From Clostridia bacterium (GTDB lineage: Bacteria; Bacillota; Clostridia; TANB77; CAG-508), in contig JAFSBT010000008.1 in the NCBI GenBank assembly GCA_017437145.1, positions 124,001-188,000 of the forward strand: a stretch of DNA of 64,000 nt. The letters are read 5' to 3'. Both the position numbers and the translations under genes were made by a program. The notes beneath the pieces were generated by a model, which made no database searches, had not been told where the DNA came from, and saw only the letters and a list, made by a program, of their open reading frames with translations. Of this stretch, positions 52,871 to 61,940 are shown piece after piece (the stretch's first letter is position 1; every line of letters begins with the position of its first letter).

Positions 52871-54028
52871 TTATATCTTCTTTGTCTGTCTTGATATATT
52901 AAGTAGTATACCTACTGCACATAATAAAATAATTAATGATGTTCCCCCATAACTAAAGAATGGTAAAGCAATTCCTGTTACTGGCATTGAAGATGTTACA
53001 ACTGCTATATTTATAATTGCTTGTAATCCTATAAGCGAAGTTATTCCTATTGCTAACAAACTACCAAACATATCTGGAGCTTTCATTGCAATAACAACTC
53101 CTCTCCAAATAAAAATTGCAAATAAACATATAACTAATGCACATCCTACAAATCCTAGTTCTTCTGCTAAAACAGCAAATATAAAATCATTATGTGGCTC
53201 TGATATATATAAATATTTTTGTTTACTCTTTCCAAGTCCAACTCCGAAAAGTCCTCCTGAACCAATAGCATATAAGCTTTGTATTATTTGCCATCCAGAG
53301 CCTTGTTTATCTGCCCATGGATCTAAAAAAGCTGTAATTCTAGTTAATCTAAATGACCCTTTATCAAAGAACTTCGCAGCAATATACATTACACCTAAAA
53401 GTCCTCCAGCACCAATTGAACCACATGTAAAAAAATGAATAAGTCTACTTCCCGCTACAATCATCATAATAGCAAGTACCGCACATATTACCATAGAAGC
53501 ACTAAAATGTGACTGTACTACTAATAAAATTCCTACAGGAACTCCTATAAAAATAATAATTGGCTTAAAGAATCCATTCCAAATATGTTTTAGATTATCC
53601 TTGTTCTGTGTTAAATACATCGCTATACAAATTATTAATCCTAACTTTGTAATCTCTGAAGGTTGCACTGATGAGAATAAAGGAATATTAATCCATCTTC
53701 TTGCACCATTAACTGTCCTTCCAACACCAGGAATTATTACTAATAACAAAATCACAATAGAAATCATATATATAATTTTATGAAATTTCCCGTAATGTCT
53801 ATAATCAATTCTTGATATTACAAGCATCAAAACAATTCCTATAATAGCGGATATAAGTTGTTTATATACATATGTATAACTACTACCTGTTGTTGCTAAT
53901 GATGTTGGTGAACTTGCTGATAAAACCATTATAATTCCAAGTGATATAAGTACAATAACTGTAATAAACAATATAAAATCAAAGGGATTTAATTGATTCA
54001 CTTTCTTATTTCTTTTCTTTTTTGCCAT
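52871..54028 (-). CDS. ftsW: Peptidoglycan polymerase FtsW (SEDS family)
   Basis: 385 residues, ten membrane helices. 'GIIMVLSASSPTSLATTGSS', 'RRWINIPLFSSVQPSEITKL' (catalytic-region Asp/Glu environment), 'GSGGLFGVGLGKSKQKYLYI' and 'SEPHNDFIFAVLAEELGFVG' are the SEDS signatures; 'FFSYGGTSLI' ends it. It polymerises glycan strands with its partner class B PBP, probably the frameshifted one in the same cluster. SpoVE function cannot be excluded. Confidence 0.95.
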   Translation of the reverse strand: MAKKKRNKKVNQLNPFDFILFITVIVLISLGIIMVLSASSPTSLATTGSSYTYVYKQLISAIIGIVLMLVISRIDYRHYGKFHKIIYMISIVILLLVIIPGVGRTVNGARRWINIPLFSSVQPSEITKLGLIICIAMYLTQNKDNLKHIWNGFFKPIIIFIGVPVGILLVVQSHFSASMVICAVLAIMMIVAGSRLIHFFTCGSIGAGGLLGVMYIAAKFFDKGSFRLTRITAFLDPWADKQGSGWQIIQSLYAIGSGGLFGVGLGKSKQKYLYISEPHNDFIFAVLAEELGFVGCALVICLFAIFIWRGVVIAMKAPDMFGSLLAIGITSLIGLQAIINIAVVTSSMPVTGIALPFFSYGGTSLIILLCAVGILLNISRQTKKI

Positions 54029-54043
54029 TAGTAACCTCTCTCT

Positions 54044-55024
54044 TTAAATTGCATATAATCCAATAACACATAAAATCAATGTTAAGATACAAAATACAGA
54101 AACAACTTTATTTTCTTTCCATCCAGATAATTCAAAATGGTGATGTAGTGGTGCCATTTTAAATAATCTTTTTCCACCTGTTTTCTTAAAATACAATACC
54201 TGTAAAACAACTGATAAAGTTTCAATTACTGGTACTGCAGCTATAATTAACAATAATAGTGGCATTTGCAAATATAAAGCCATAGCAGATATAACTCCTC
54301 CTAGTAACAGTGAACCTGTATCTCCCATGAAAACTTTAGCTTTATTCAAATTAAAAATTAAAAATCCTAAACAGCTTCCTACTATAATACTTCCAAATAC
54401 TACTATTTCTTTAACATCTAATATTATTGCAATAACAGTTAAGCATGTTACTATTATTGCTGATACACTGGTACTTAGTCCATCTATTCCATCTGTTAAA
54501 TTAACTGCATTTGTTGTAGCCAGCATTACAAATATGGTAAATGGAATATATATCCATACTGATATATTTATATAACTTTTTAAGAATGGTACAAATGTCT
54601 CTGTTCCTAAATTTATACCTTTTAACAAATATAATGTATATAAAACAGATACTATCAACAAACCAAACATTTTATACGAAGGTTTTAATCCTACAGTATT
54701 TTTTAATACTAATTTCTTAAAATCGTCTATAAAACCAATTATACCAAAACCTATTGTTATAAATAAAAGAGGTAATATATTAAATCCAACTTCTGGCTCT
54801 TTGCTACTGTAGTAAATTACTCCTCCAATAGTTCCAATAATTATTCCAAGTGCAATAATTATTCCTCCCATTGTAGGTGTTCCTTTTTTCTTAAAATGAC
54901 TTTGAGGTCCATCATCTCTTTCTATTTGCCCTACTTTTAATCTTCTTAATATTGGTATTATAAATATTGATAAAATTACTGTTGCTATAAAAGATACAAA
55001 TAATATCCTTGTTTGAAAATACAA
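54044..55024 (-). CDS. mraY: Phospho-MurNAc-pentapeptide translocase MraY
   Basis: 326 residues from TTG 55024, 8 bases after GGAGGAGG; a TTG at 55042 is before that site. Ten membrane helices. 'HFKKKGTPTMGGIIIALGII', 'GFIDDFKK' (DD motif), 'NAVNLTDGIDGLSTSVSAI' and 'VFMGDTGSLLLGG' are the catalytic motifs, and 'MAPLHHHFELSGW' is the conserved HHH loop. Makes lipid I from UDP-MurNAc-pentapeptide. Confidence 0.96.
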   Translation of the reverse strand: MYFQTRILFVSFIATVILSIFIIPILRRLKVGQIERDDGPQSHFKKKGTPTMGGIIIALGIIIGTIGGVIYYSSKEPEVGFNILPLLFITIGFGIIGFIDDFKKLVLKNTVGLKPSYKMFGLLIVSVLYTLYLLKGINLGTETFVPFLKSYINISVWIYIPFTIFVMLATTNAVNLTDGIDGLSTSVSAIIVTCLTVIAIILDVKEIVVFGSIIVGSCLGFLIFNLNKAKVFMGDTGSLLLGGVISAMALYLQMPLLLLIIAAVPVIETLSVVLQVLYFKKTGGKRLFKMAPLHHHFELSGWKENKVVSVFCILTLILCVIGLYAI

Positions 55025-55049
55025 TTGTTTTTCCTCCTCCAAAATTCGT

Positions 55050-55102
55050 TGTAGGGGCTAGTCTTGACTAGCCCTTGGGTCGGTCTTGACCGACCCCTAC
55101 AT
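55050..55102. repeat. CCCCTAC palindromic repeat, copy 11 (compound)
   Basis: TGTAGGGGCTAGTCTTGACT at the start, CCGACCCCTACA at the end. Two inner hairpins: GCTAGTCTTGACTAGC and GGTCGGTCTTGACCGACC. Lies between mraY and murE. Confidence 0.85.
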
Positions 55103-55131
55103 TTTTTCCAAGTGCAATCATACCCCTACAT

Positions 55132-56595
55132 TTATCCAATTATTTCTTTTATAATTTTTCTTTCATCATATGGTCTCTTTTCACCATTTATTTCTTGATA
55201 TGTTTCATGACCTTTTCCTGCCAATACAATTATGTCATTTTTATTTGCCATTTTTATTGCTTGTTTTATAGCTTCTGTTCTGTCAACAACAACAGCATAT
55301 TTCCCTTTTGTCTTTTTTGTTCCTTCTTCAATTTGGTTAATTATACTTTCAGGTTCTTCATTTCTAGGATTATCAGAAGTAATAATTGTAAAATCAGCTG
55401 TATTTCCAGCTATTTCACCCATTATTGGTCTTTTACTTGAATCTCTATTTCCTCCACATCCAAAAACACAAATAACTCTTCCTCTTGTATAATTTTTAAC
55501 AGCATTTAATATATTTTGTAGGCTTTCTGGAGAATGTGCATAATCAATCATTATTGCTAATTCTTTTTTATTAGGTACTAATTCACTTCTTCCTGGAACC
55601 TTTATTTCTAACAAGGCTTCTTTTATTTTTTCTGCATCTATTCCATATTTATTTGCAATAAAAATTGCTGCTAATGAATTATATACACTAAATCTTCCTG
55701 GTATTCCTACTTTTATTCTTTCGTTTCTCATTCCTACTTTTACTTTAAAATCAGCACTTACATTTGTAACAGTTATATCTTTTGCTAATAAATCTGCTGT
55801 ATTGTCTATTCCATATGTTTTTATCTCACATTGCGTATTTATAGCTTTTAATCTTGAAACTTTATAGTCATCAGCATTTATATAACCTATTTTACACATT
55901 TCAAATAACTTGATTTTTGAATTATAGTAATCATCCATATCAGGATGTTCTTTTTCACTAATATGGTCCTTAGAGAAGTTAGTAAATATTCCTATATCAA
56001 AATCAGAACCATCAACTCTGTTTAATTTTAAAGCTTGTGATGATACTTCCATTACCACTGTATCAACATTTTCACGTGCCATTTCGCTGAAAATTCTTTG
56101 TAATTCCATACTATCTGGAGTTGTTCTTTCGCTTTCTCCTAAGCATTTGTTTCCTATATAATTAGCAACAGTTCCTATTAAGCCAACTTTTTGACCAGCT
56201 TTTTCTAAAATTTCTTTAATCATAAAGGTTGTTGTAGTTTTACCTTTAGTTCCTGTTACTCCTATCAACTTAAACTTTTTAGATGGATTATCATAAAAGT
56301 TACATGCAATTTTTGCTAATGCTTTTCTTGTATCCGGAGCCATTATTATTGTAGTATCAGCATTAATATCTGATTTTTTTAATGTAGCACCTTCATTAAT
56401 CATTATTACTTTTGCTCCATTGCTTATTGCAGCTTTAATATAATCGTGTCCATCTACTTCAAATCCTTTTATAGCAATAAACATTCCCCCTGGTATAATC
56501 TTTCTTGAATCTTGAGAAATATTTTCTATATTAAGGTTTAAATCTCCTCTAGCTTTTAATCCTTCTATTCCATTTAATATTGTTTTTAGCTCCAT
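55132..56595 (-). CDS. murE: UDP-MurNAc-tripeptide synthetase MurE, DAP type
   Basis: 487 residues. 'SQDSRKIIPGGMFIAIKGFE' (N-domain), P-loop 'GVTGTKGKTTTTFMIKEILE', 'TTPDSMELQRI', 'MEVSSQALKLNRVDG', 'DYAHSPESLQNIL' and 'TSDNPRNEEPESI'. The DNPR motif indicates meso-diaminopimelate as the third amino acid. Adds it to UDP-MurNAc-L-Ala-D-Glu in the cytoplasm. ATG start; mraY follows after repeat copy 11. Confidence 0.96.
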   Translation of the reverse strand: MELKTILNGIEGLKARGDLNLNIENISQDSRKIIPGGMFIAIKGFEVDGHDYIKAAISNGAKVIMINEGATLKKSDINADTTIIMAPDTRKALAKIACNFYDNPSKKFKLIGVTGTKGKTTTTFMIKEILEKAGQKVGLIGTVANYIGNKCLGESERTTPDSMELQRIFSEMARENVDTVVMEVSSQALKLNRVDGSDFDIGIFTNFSKDHISEKEHPDMDDYYNSKIKLFEMCKIGYINADDYKVSRLKAINTQCEIKTYGIDNTADLLAKDITVTNVSADFKVKVGMRNERIKVGIPGRFSVYNSLAAIFIANKYGIDAEKIKEALLEIKVPGRSELVPNKKELAIMIDYAHSPESLQNILNAVKNYTRGRVICVFGCGGNRDSSKRPIMGEIAGNTADFTIITSDNPRNEEPESIINQIEEGTKKTKGKYAVVVDRTEAIKQAIKMANKNDIIVLAGKGHETYQEINGEKRPYDERKIIKEIIG

Positions 56596-56731
56596 GGTTA
56601 CACTCCAATCTTTTTATTTATCCTCATGTATTATATAATTATTTTTCTATTTTGTATAGTATTTTTGAGTTTTTTAAATAAATTTCTTGTTTGCATCTAA
56701 TCATTCAATGAGTAATAAAATTTTTACTGAC

Positions 56732-56782
56732 TGTAGAGGCGACCTTTGGTCGCCCGCGGGCGAACTGAGTTCGCCCCTACAC
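56732..56782. repeat. CCCCTAC palindromic repeat, copy 12 (compound)
   Basis: Begins TGTAGAGGCGACC, ends CGCCCCTACA. Two inner hairpins: GCGACCTTTGGTCGC and GCGAACTGAGTTCGC. Between murE and the PBP gene. Confidence 0.85.
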
Positions 56783-56805
56783 AATCTCTATCTCAATTAT
56801 TTATT

Positions 56806-58769
56806 TCATTCCTCCTTCGTGTATAAAATCACCTTTGTGCCTTTCGACACCTTAATTCCTTTCTTTGGAAGTTGGTCTTGTATTATTCCATCTGCACTTT
56901 CTCCATCTATTTCAAAATCTAATTCCACGTTAGTTAATATTTCTTTTGCTTCTTTTATTGATAATCCTGTCAATTCTGGCATTTCTACCAATTCATTTTC
57001 ATTTATACTTTTTTGAGTAATATATGGTAAAACTTCTCCCAATATTTGAGAAGCAATTGGAGCAGCAACAGCACCACCTTGATGCCCACCTTCTCCTACT
57101 GGATTATATAATATAATTATAATCGCAATATCTGGTTCATCCTTTCCGCCTATTCCTACAAATGAAGTTACATACTTATTTGTATTTACTCCATCTTCAG
57201 AAGTTCCAGTTTTTCCACCAATAGTATATCCTGCAACTTGAGCATTCTTTCCTGTACCTTCTTCTACTACCGATGTCATCATGTCAAAAACCTTTTCTGC
57301 CGTATCCTTAGATATCACTTGTTCTCCATCTTCTACAGGAATATCTGTTTTTTCATTAGTTTCACTATCAATTATAGCCTTTACAAGTCTTGGATTAACT
57401 TCCTCTCCTTTATTCGCAATAGTTGCTACCATTTTCGCCATTTGTATTGGTGTAACTTCAAATCTTTGTCCAAAAGATATTGTAGCAAGCTCAACAGGTC
57501 CAACCTTATCCTCTTTCAAAAAAATTCCTGATGCTTCACCTGGCAAATCAATTTTAGTTTTCTCTAAAAAGCCAAATTTATTTAAATATTCATAATACTT
57601 TTTTACACCAATTTTTTGTCCGTAAACCTATAAATACAGGGTTACATGAATTCATTAATGCTTGCCTCAAATTTTGAGAACCATGCGGTCTATAATACCT
57701 CCAACATTTAATTCTAGTTCCAGCAATATTAATAGAACCTGTGCACCCAAAATCTGTTTTCTCTATATCTGCTACAATTCCTTCTTCAATTGCAGCAGAC
57801 GAGGTTACTAATTTAAATGTTGACCCCGGTTCATACGTATCGGATAAAGCCTTATTTCTCCACATTCCTTGCAAGTTTTCAGACTTTTCGTTAGAAGGCA
57901 AGCTATCCCATATTGCTGTCAACTCGTCATTATTTATAGTATACGGGTTATTCAAATCATATCCGAGGATATGTTGCCATAGCCAAAACATCCCCTGTAT
58001 CAACATCTAAAATTATAACATTACCACCATCAGTACATTCATTATCTATACAAGCCTGTTCTAAATATTTTTCCGTTATAGATTGAATTGTCATATCAAT
58101 AGTAAGAACTATACTATCTCCATCTATAGCAGCAATATAATCCTCACCTTCTATTCCCATGTCTTTCCCTTTCGCATCAACCATCCTAAGTATTTTTCCT
58201 TTTTCTCCACTTAAAGTTTTATCATAATACGCCTCTATCCCATCTAATCCTTGATTATCACTTCCTGTAAATCCAATCACATGCGATGCTAATTCTCCAT
58301 ATGGATAATATCTTTTCGTATCTTCATCTATATTAACTCCTGTTTCTATATTATTATCTTTAAGCCAAATTCTTAATTCATCTGCCGATTCCTTATCTAC
58401 TTTTTTTACAATAGTTTCAATTGATGTCCTTTTTCTAACTTTTCCTAGCACAGTTTCATAATCTAAGTCAAAAATATTTGATAATGCTCTTGCAACTTTT
58501 TCTTTATCCTCATCTTTTATATTAGTTGGATTAACTGAAACCGTCTCCACACTACTACTTACAGCAAGTTCTACTTTCCCAGTCGCATCATAAATCGTCC
58601 CTCTTTTAGGATTTATTGCCCTATTTAAAGTTTGTTGTTGATATGCCATAACTTGAAGTTCTTCTCCATTCACAAACTGAATCCATCCAATTCTTATAAT
58701 AAGTAGACTAGAAATGATCACACTTATTATTAAGACTCTTAATATTCTTTTTTTTATACTAACATTCAT
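56806..58769 (-). CDS. Division class B PBP (SpoVD/FtsI type), needs two +1 frameshifts at CGGA
   Basis: Start ATG 58769, 8 bases after GTGGAG. Frame 1 has the membrane anchor ('LRVLIISVIISSLLIIRIGW') and pedestal region, and stops soon after CGG at 57965-57963. Frame 2 holds 'YEPGSTFKLVTS' (catalytic Ser) and 'NSCNPVFIGL', then meets CGG at 57622-57620. Frame 3 holds 'GGKTGTSED' and one PASTA domain. Skipping C at each CGG gives 'ATYP-G-YDLN' and 'IGL-G-QKIG' and one 653-residue protein; 1964 bases minus two is divisible by three. The intact paralogue at 17411 reads 'STYPNYDLN' and 'IQLARKIG' there, one residue each. It is in the expected place for the essential septal PBP, between ftsL and murE. 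Confidence 0.88.
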
Positions 58770-58838
58770 AAAAACATCTCCACAAATAAAATCTTATTAA
58801 ATTATATTAATATAAGATGTTTTTATGAGAACAATAAA

Positions 58839-58874
58839 AAAACAAATCTTATTTAAATTAAGATTTGTTTTTTA
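58839..58874 (-). terminator. Terminator/attenuator between ftsL and PBP
   Basis: AAAAAACAAATCTTA pairs with TAAGATTTGTTTTTT, overlapping the ftsL stop. It should end part of the mraZ-rsmH-ftsL transcript before the PBP gene. Confidence 0.75.
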
Positions 58875-59387
58875 TTTAAATAAATTTGTTATTGTTTCAA
58901 ATAAACTTTTAAAAGATAGCCCTTCTTCTTCCATTACAATTTTTTCTGCACTCGATTGTATATAATCACTTTTAGGTAAATCAACATATATTGTTTGTTT
59001 ACTTGTTAATTTATGCATTCCTAATAAATCTCTTGCTTGCTCTTCTAAATTACTTAAATTCAAATTACTTTCAATTGAAACTTCTAATTGTTCATTTTCT
59101 TTTTCCAGTAAAGCTAATTCTTTTTTTAAGTCCTGGACCTCAGAAAAATTTTCATCTATCTGAGCATTTCTATAACTTATTGTAAATAGAATTGAAAAAG
59201 CCAAAGCTATATACATTATTGTTTTCGCCTTTTTATTTTTGTTTTTTATAGTATTCTTTTTCTTTTGATTTTCATTTTTATTTATAGTAGTCTTTTTTTG
59301 TTTATACGGATTTTTAGCAGGTGTATATTCTGGCTTCAATTTTCTTGGACTTGTTTCATATTGATATCTATTATAATTTCTTGGCAA
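58872..59387 (-). CDS. ftsL: Cell division protein FtsL
   Basis: 171 residues. A long basic, Lys/Asn-rich cytoplasmic tail (1-55), one membrane helix ('TIMYIALAFSILFTISYRNA') and a short extracellular coiled coil ('LKKELALLEKENEQLEVSIE') are the FtsL layout; sequence itself is poorly conserved in this family. Position between rsmH and the PBP supports it. Scaffold for the septal synthase. Confidence 0.82.
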   Translation of the reverse strand: MPRNYNRYQYETSPRKLKPEYTPAKNPYKQKKTTINKNENQKKKNTIKNKNKKAKTIMYIALAFSILFTISYRNAQIDENFSEVQDLKKELALLEKENEQLEVSIESNLNLSNLEEQARDLLGMHKLTSKQTIYVDLPKSDYIQSSAEKIVMEEEGLSFKSLFETITNLFK

Positions 59388-59413
59388 GATTTATACACCT
59401 CCTTCTAATTTTC

Positions 59414-59473
59414 ATAATTAATAGTGAATAATTTTGGTTAACAATTGTTTTCTTTTATGATTCATTATTCATT
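59414..59473. repeat. AT-rich inverted repeat
   Basis: AATTAATAGTGAATAATTTT with ATGATTCATTATTCATTTTT in inverse nearby, between ftsL and rsmH. Same family as 30142-30250. Confidence 0.55.
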
Positions 59474-59475
59474 TT

Positions 59476-60417
59476 TTATATTTTTTCAAATACTCTTAGT
59501 TTTGCACTTTTGCTTCTAGAGTTATTTTCCATTTCTTCTTCATTTGGTATAATTGGTTTTTTAGTAATTATTTTACCTAAACTTTTTTTGTTACAAACAC
59601 AATAAGGTAAATCCTTTGGGCATGTGCAACTTTCTATACTGTCTAGATAAGCTTTTTTTACAGCTCTATCTTCTAATGAATGGAAGGTAATAACGCAAAG
59701 CCTTCCACCTGGTTTTAAAGCATTTATCGAATTTATAACAGTATTGTATAATGGCTCAATTTCATTATTTACTTCTATTCTTATTGCTTGAAAAGTCCTT
59801 TTTGCAGGATGTCCATACTTATTTTTCATGCTACTTGGAATTACTTCTTCTATAATCTTTACTAATTGTGTAGTCGTAGTTATTTCCTCAAGTTTTCTGT
59901 ATTCACATATTTTTTTGGCTATTCTTCTTGAAAACTTTTCCTCACCATATTGAAAAATTATATCTGCTAACTCCTGCTCATCATAATTATTAATAACATC
60001 TTTTGCTGTTAAGCTTTGTGACTTATCCATTCTCATATCTAATGGAGCATCTTTAATATAACTAAATCCTCTTGTTTCTTCATCTAGTTGATATGACGAA
60101 ACTCCTAAATCTAAAAGAATTCCATCAACATTTTCTACTTCAATTTCCTCAAGAATATTTTTTATATCATCATGATTTCCTTTAACATACTTAACATTAC
60201 TAAAATCTTTTAGTCTTTGTTTAGCAACAGATAAAGCATCTTCATCTCTATCTATCCCAATTAAAGTTCCCTTTTTAGATAATCTAGATGCAATTTCAAA
60301 ACTATGTCCAGCACCACCTAAAGTTCCATCTACATATGTTCCATCTGGTTTTATATTTAAATTTTCAATACATTCATTCAACAAAACAGGAACATGATTA
60401 AAATTTATATAATTCAA
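59476..60417 (-). CDS. rsmH: 16S rRNA (C1402-N4)-methyltransferase RsmH
   Basis: 313 residues. 'HVPVLLNECIENLNIKPDGT' opens it, 'VDGTLGGAGHSFEIASRLSK' binds SAM, 'DGILLDLGVSSYQLDEETRG' and 'GFSYIKDAPLDMRMDKSQ' follow, and 'VITFHSLEDRAVKKAYLDS' is the catalytic core. Methylates C1402 in the ribosomal P site. A 374-base gap, with a repeat array, separates it from mraZ. Confidence 0.97.
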   Translation of the reverse strand: MNYINFNHVPVLLNECIENLNIKPDGTYVDGTLGGAGHSFEIASRLSKKGTLIGIDRDEDALSVAKQRLKDFSNVKYVKGNHDDIKNILEEIEVENVDGILLDLGVSSYQLDEETRGFSYIKDAPLDMRMDKSQSLTAKDVINNYDEQELADIIFQYGEEKFSRRIAKKICEYRKLEEITTTTQLVKIIEEVIPSSMKNKYGHPAKRTFQAIRIEVNNEIEPLYNTVINSINALKPGGRLCVITFHSLEDRAVKKAYLDSIESCTCPKDLPYCVCNKKSLGKIITKKPIIPNEEEMENNSRSKSAKLRVFEKI

Positions 60418-60791
60418 CTTCTTTACCTCTAACTTATTTTTATTAAAAATAGCATAAACAGCTGGTATATAAGCTACACCAGCTGTCTTGATTCTTTGTG
60501 TTATAAAATTTTTATCTTTTGTATTTTACTTTACATCTTTTGTATATATATATCTTTTGTGTTTTACAACATAATATTAGTGTTCCTCATTTGTCTTATT
60601 TTTCTTTTTTAATTTTATCTTTTGTAAGTATTTTTATTCTTTAGTATCTTTTTTAATTTTTCTTTTGTAAATTTTAAATTTTTATCTTTTGTAATCTTTT
60701 TTCTTTTGTACTTTTTAAATCTTTTGTACCTTGTCAAGCAAAATTCTTGCTCTACTTTTATCCTTTGTATCTTTATATAAACTTTTGCAAG
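60418..60791 (-). other. 374-base mraZ-rsmH spacer with TACAAAAGA repeat array
   Basis: Plus-strand starts of exact TCTTTTGT: 60515, 60536, 60553, 60618, 60661, 60685, 60702, 60720, plus variants at 60493, 60639 and 60761. Most intervals are 17-24 bases or about twice or three times that. No open frame with a ribosome site. A GCTGTTTATGC/AGCTGGTATAAGCTACACCAGCT-like hairpin near 60460-60485 may slow or end transcription from mraZ. Confidence 0.7.
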
Positions 60792-61223
60792 TTATATACC
60801 TAAGTTAGACATTTTTTCAGCAATTTCATCTGCCTCTAGATTTTCTTTTTCAGTATATGCAGTCCATTTGTCTTTGCTCCAAATTTCTATTTTATTTAGA
60901 ACACCTACAATAATAACTTCTTTTTCTAGTCCTGCAAATTCTCTTAAATTGCTTGTAATTAGAAATCTTCCTTGTTTATCTATTTCGCATTCCATAGCTC
61001 CTGCTAAGAAAAATCTCATTAATGCTCTAGCATCTTTATTGGTAAGTGGAAAGGCTCTTAATTTTTCTTCGAAGTTTTTCCATTCCTTTTGTGAATATAC
61101 GAACAAGCACCCATCCAAACCTTTAGTTATTACAAACTTTTCTCCTATGTCTTCTTTTAACTTTGCAGGCATTATTAATCTTCCTTTTGTATCTATAGAA
61201 TGTGCATATTCGCCTATTAACAA
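60792..61223 (-). CDS. mraZ: Division/cell wall cluster regulator MraZ
   Basis: 143 residues, exactly the family norm, from TTG 61223, 7 bases after GAGAGGT. Two AbrB-like half domains: 'LIGEYAHSIDTKGRLIMPAK' and 'AMECEIDKQGRFLITSNLRE', each with the DxxGR signature. Binds GTGG direct repeats upstream of its own gene and controls the division cluster; three such repeats are present at 61261-61288. First gene of the cluster. Confidence 0.96.
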   Translation of the reverse strand: MLIGEYAHSIDTKGRLIMPAKLKEDIGEKFVITKGLDGCLFVYSQKEWKNFEEKLRAFPLTNKDARALMRFFLAGAMECEIDKQGRFLITSNLREFAGLEKEVIIVGVLNKIEIWSKDKWTAYTEKENLEADEIAEKMSNLGI

Positions 61224-61260
61224 ATGTTTCACCTCTCTTACACTTTGATGTATTTTTTCA

Positions 61261-61288
61261 CCACTTCGTTCCACTTTCCTCCACTTTG
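61261..61288 (-). promoter_or_regulatory. MraZ operator: three AAGTGG direct repeats
   Basis: On the minus strand AAAGTGGAGG, AAAGTGGAAC and GAAGTGGTGA occur in exact 10-base steps, with a weaker AAAGTGT 20 bases further. Placed just downstream of the predicted transcript start, fitting repression by MraZ. Confidence 0.85.
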
Positions 61289-61293
61289 ATATA

Positions 61294-61322
61294 ATTTTAA
61301 ATGATAAGAATTGAAAAATCAA
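61294..61322 (-). promoter_or_regulatory. Promoter of mraZ cluster
   Basis: Minus strand TTGATT (61317-61322), 17-base spacer, TAAAAT (61294-61299), followed directly by the MraZ operator. Confidence 0.7.
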
Positions 61323-61403
61323 TACTTTTTTGAAACTTTTTTAAATTTTTTTAGATAATGAGATAAGTTTTTGTATATGAAAACTGTTCTTCAATTTCAC
61401 AAA

Positions 61404-61437
61404 TAAAAAACACATCATTCATTGAACAATGTGTTTT
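61404..61437 (-). terminator. Terminator of acetyltransferase gene
   Basis: AAAACACATTGTTCA pairs with TGAATGATGTGTTTT (one mismatch), T run on the minus strand. Confidence 0.8.
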
Positions 61438-61442
61438 ACCTT

Positions 61443-61940
61443 TTATAATTTTAACAAATATATATTTCTCAAATACTCTCCAAACTTTGTAGTTTTAACT
61501 ATTTTAGCACCAGTAGATTCTACTGCTTTGTTAGAAGGCAAATTGTCTGGATGAACTGTAATAATTATATATTCATAATTGTTTTCTTTTGCTTCTTTTA
61601 TTAATATCTTCTCTAGTTCTTTCATGATACCTTTATTTCTATATTCTTCTAAAACTAAATATCCTCCTATCTCTACCACCTTATCACTTACTAAATTAAT
61701 TTCTTTTTTTATTTCATTAATACAATCCCATCCTTCTAAATATAATTGTGCAGTTCCTATAAGTTTTTCATTATCAAAAGCTCCATAACTTATTGTTTTG
61801 TTTTCTTGAAATATTTCCTCTAATTCATCATCTGTAAAAGGAATAAAAAATTCTTTTCTTTCTAATTTATTTAAAACATTTTCCATTAATTCTATTAACT
61901 CTTGTCTATTATCGACACTAATTTTTTTATATATAATCAA
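61443..61940 (-). CDS. GNAT family N-acetyltransferase
   Basis: 165 residues. TTG start 7 bases after AAGGAGG. 'EIGGYLVLEEYRNKGIMKEL' gives the acetyl-CoA motif A (a Q/RxxGxG/A variant, here RNKGI), and 'YIIITVHPDNLPSNKAVEST' is motif B; 'FGEYLRNIYLLKL' ends the fold. Transfers an acetyl group; acceptor unknown. Monocistronic. Confidence 0.87.
   Translation of the reverse strand: MIIYKKISVDNRQELIELMENVLNKLERKEFFIPFTDDELEEIFQENKTISYGAFDNEKLIGTAQLYLEGWDCINEIKKEINLVSDKVVEIGGYLVLEEYRNKGIMKELEKILIKEAKENNYEYIIITVHPDNLPSNKAVESTGAKIVKTTKFGEYLRNIYLLKL

Noticed and set aside
60485..60770. CRISPR array
   Set aside because: The repeat unit is only about 9 bases and spacing is irregular; no cas genes are present.
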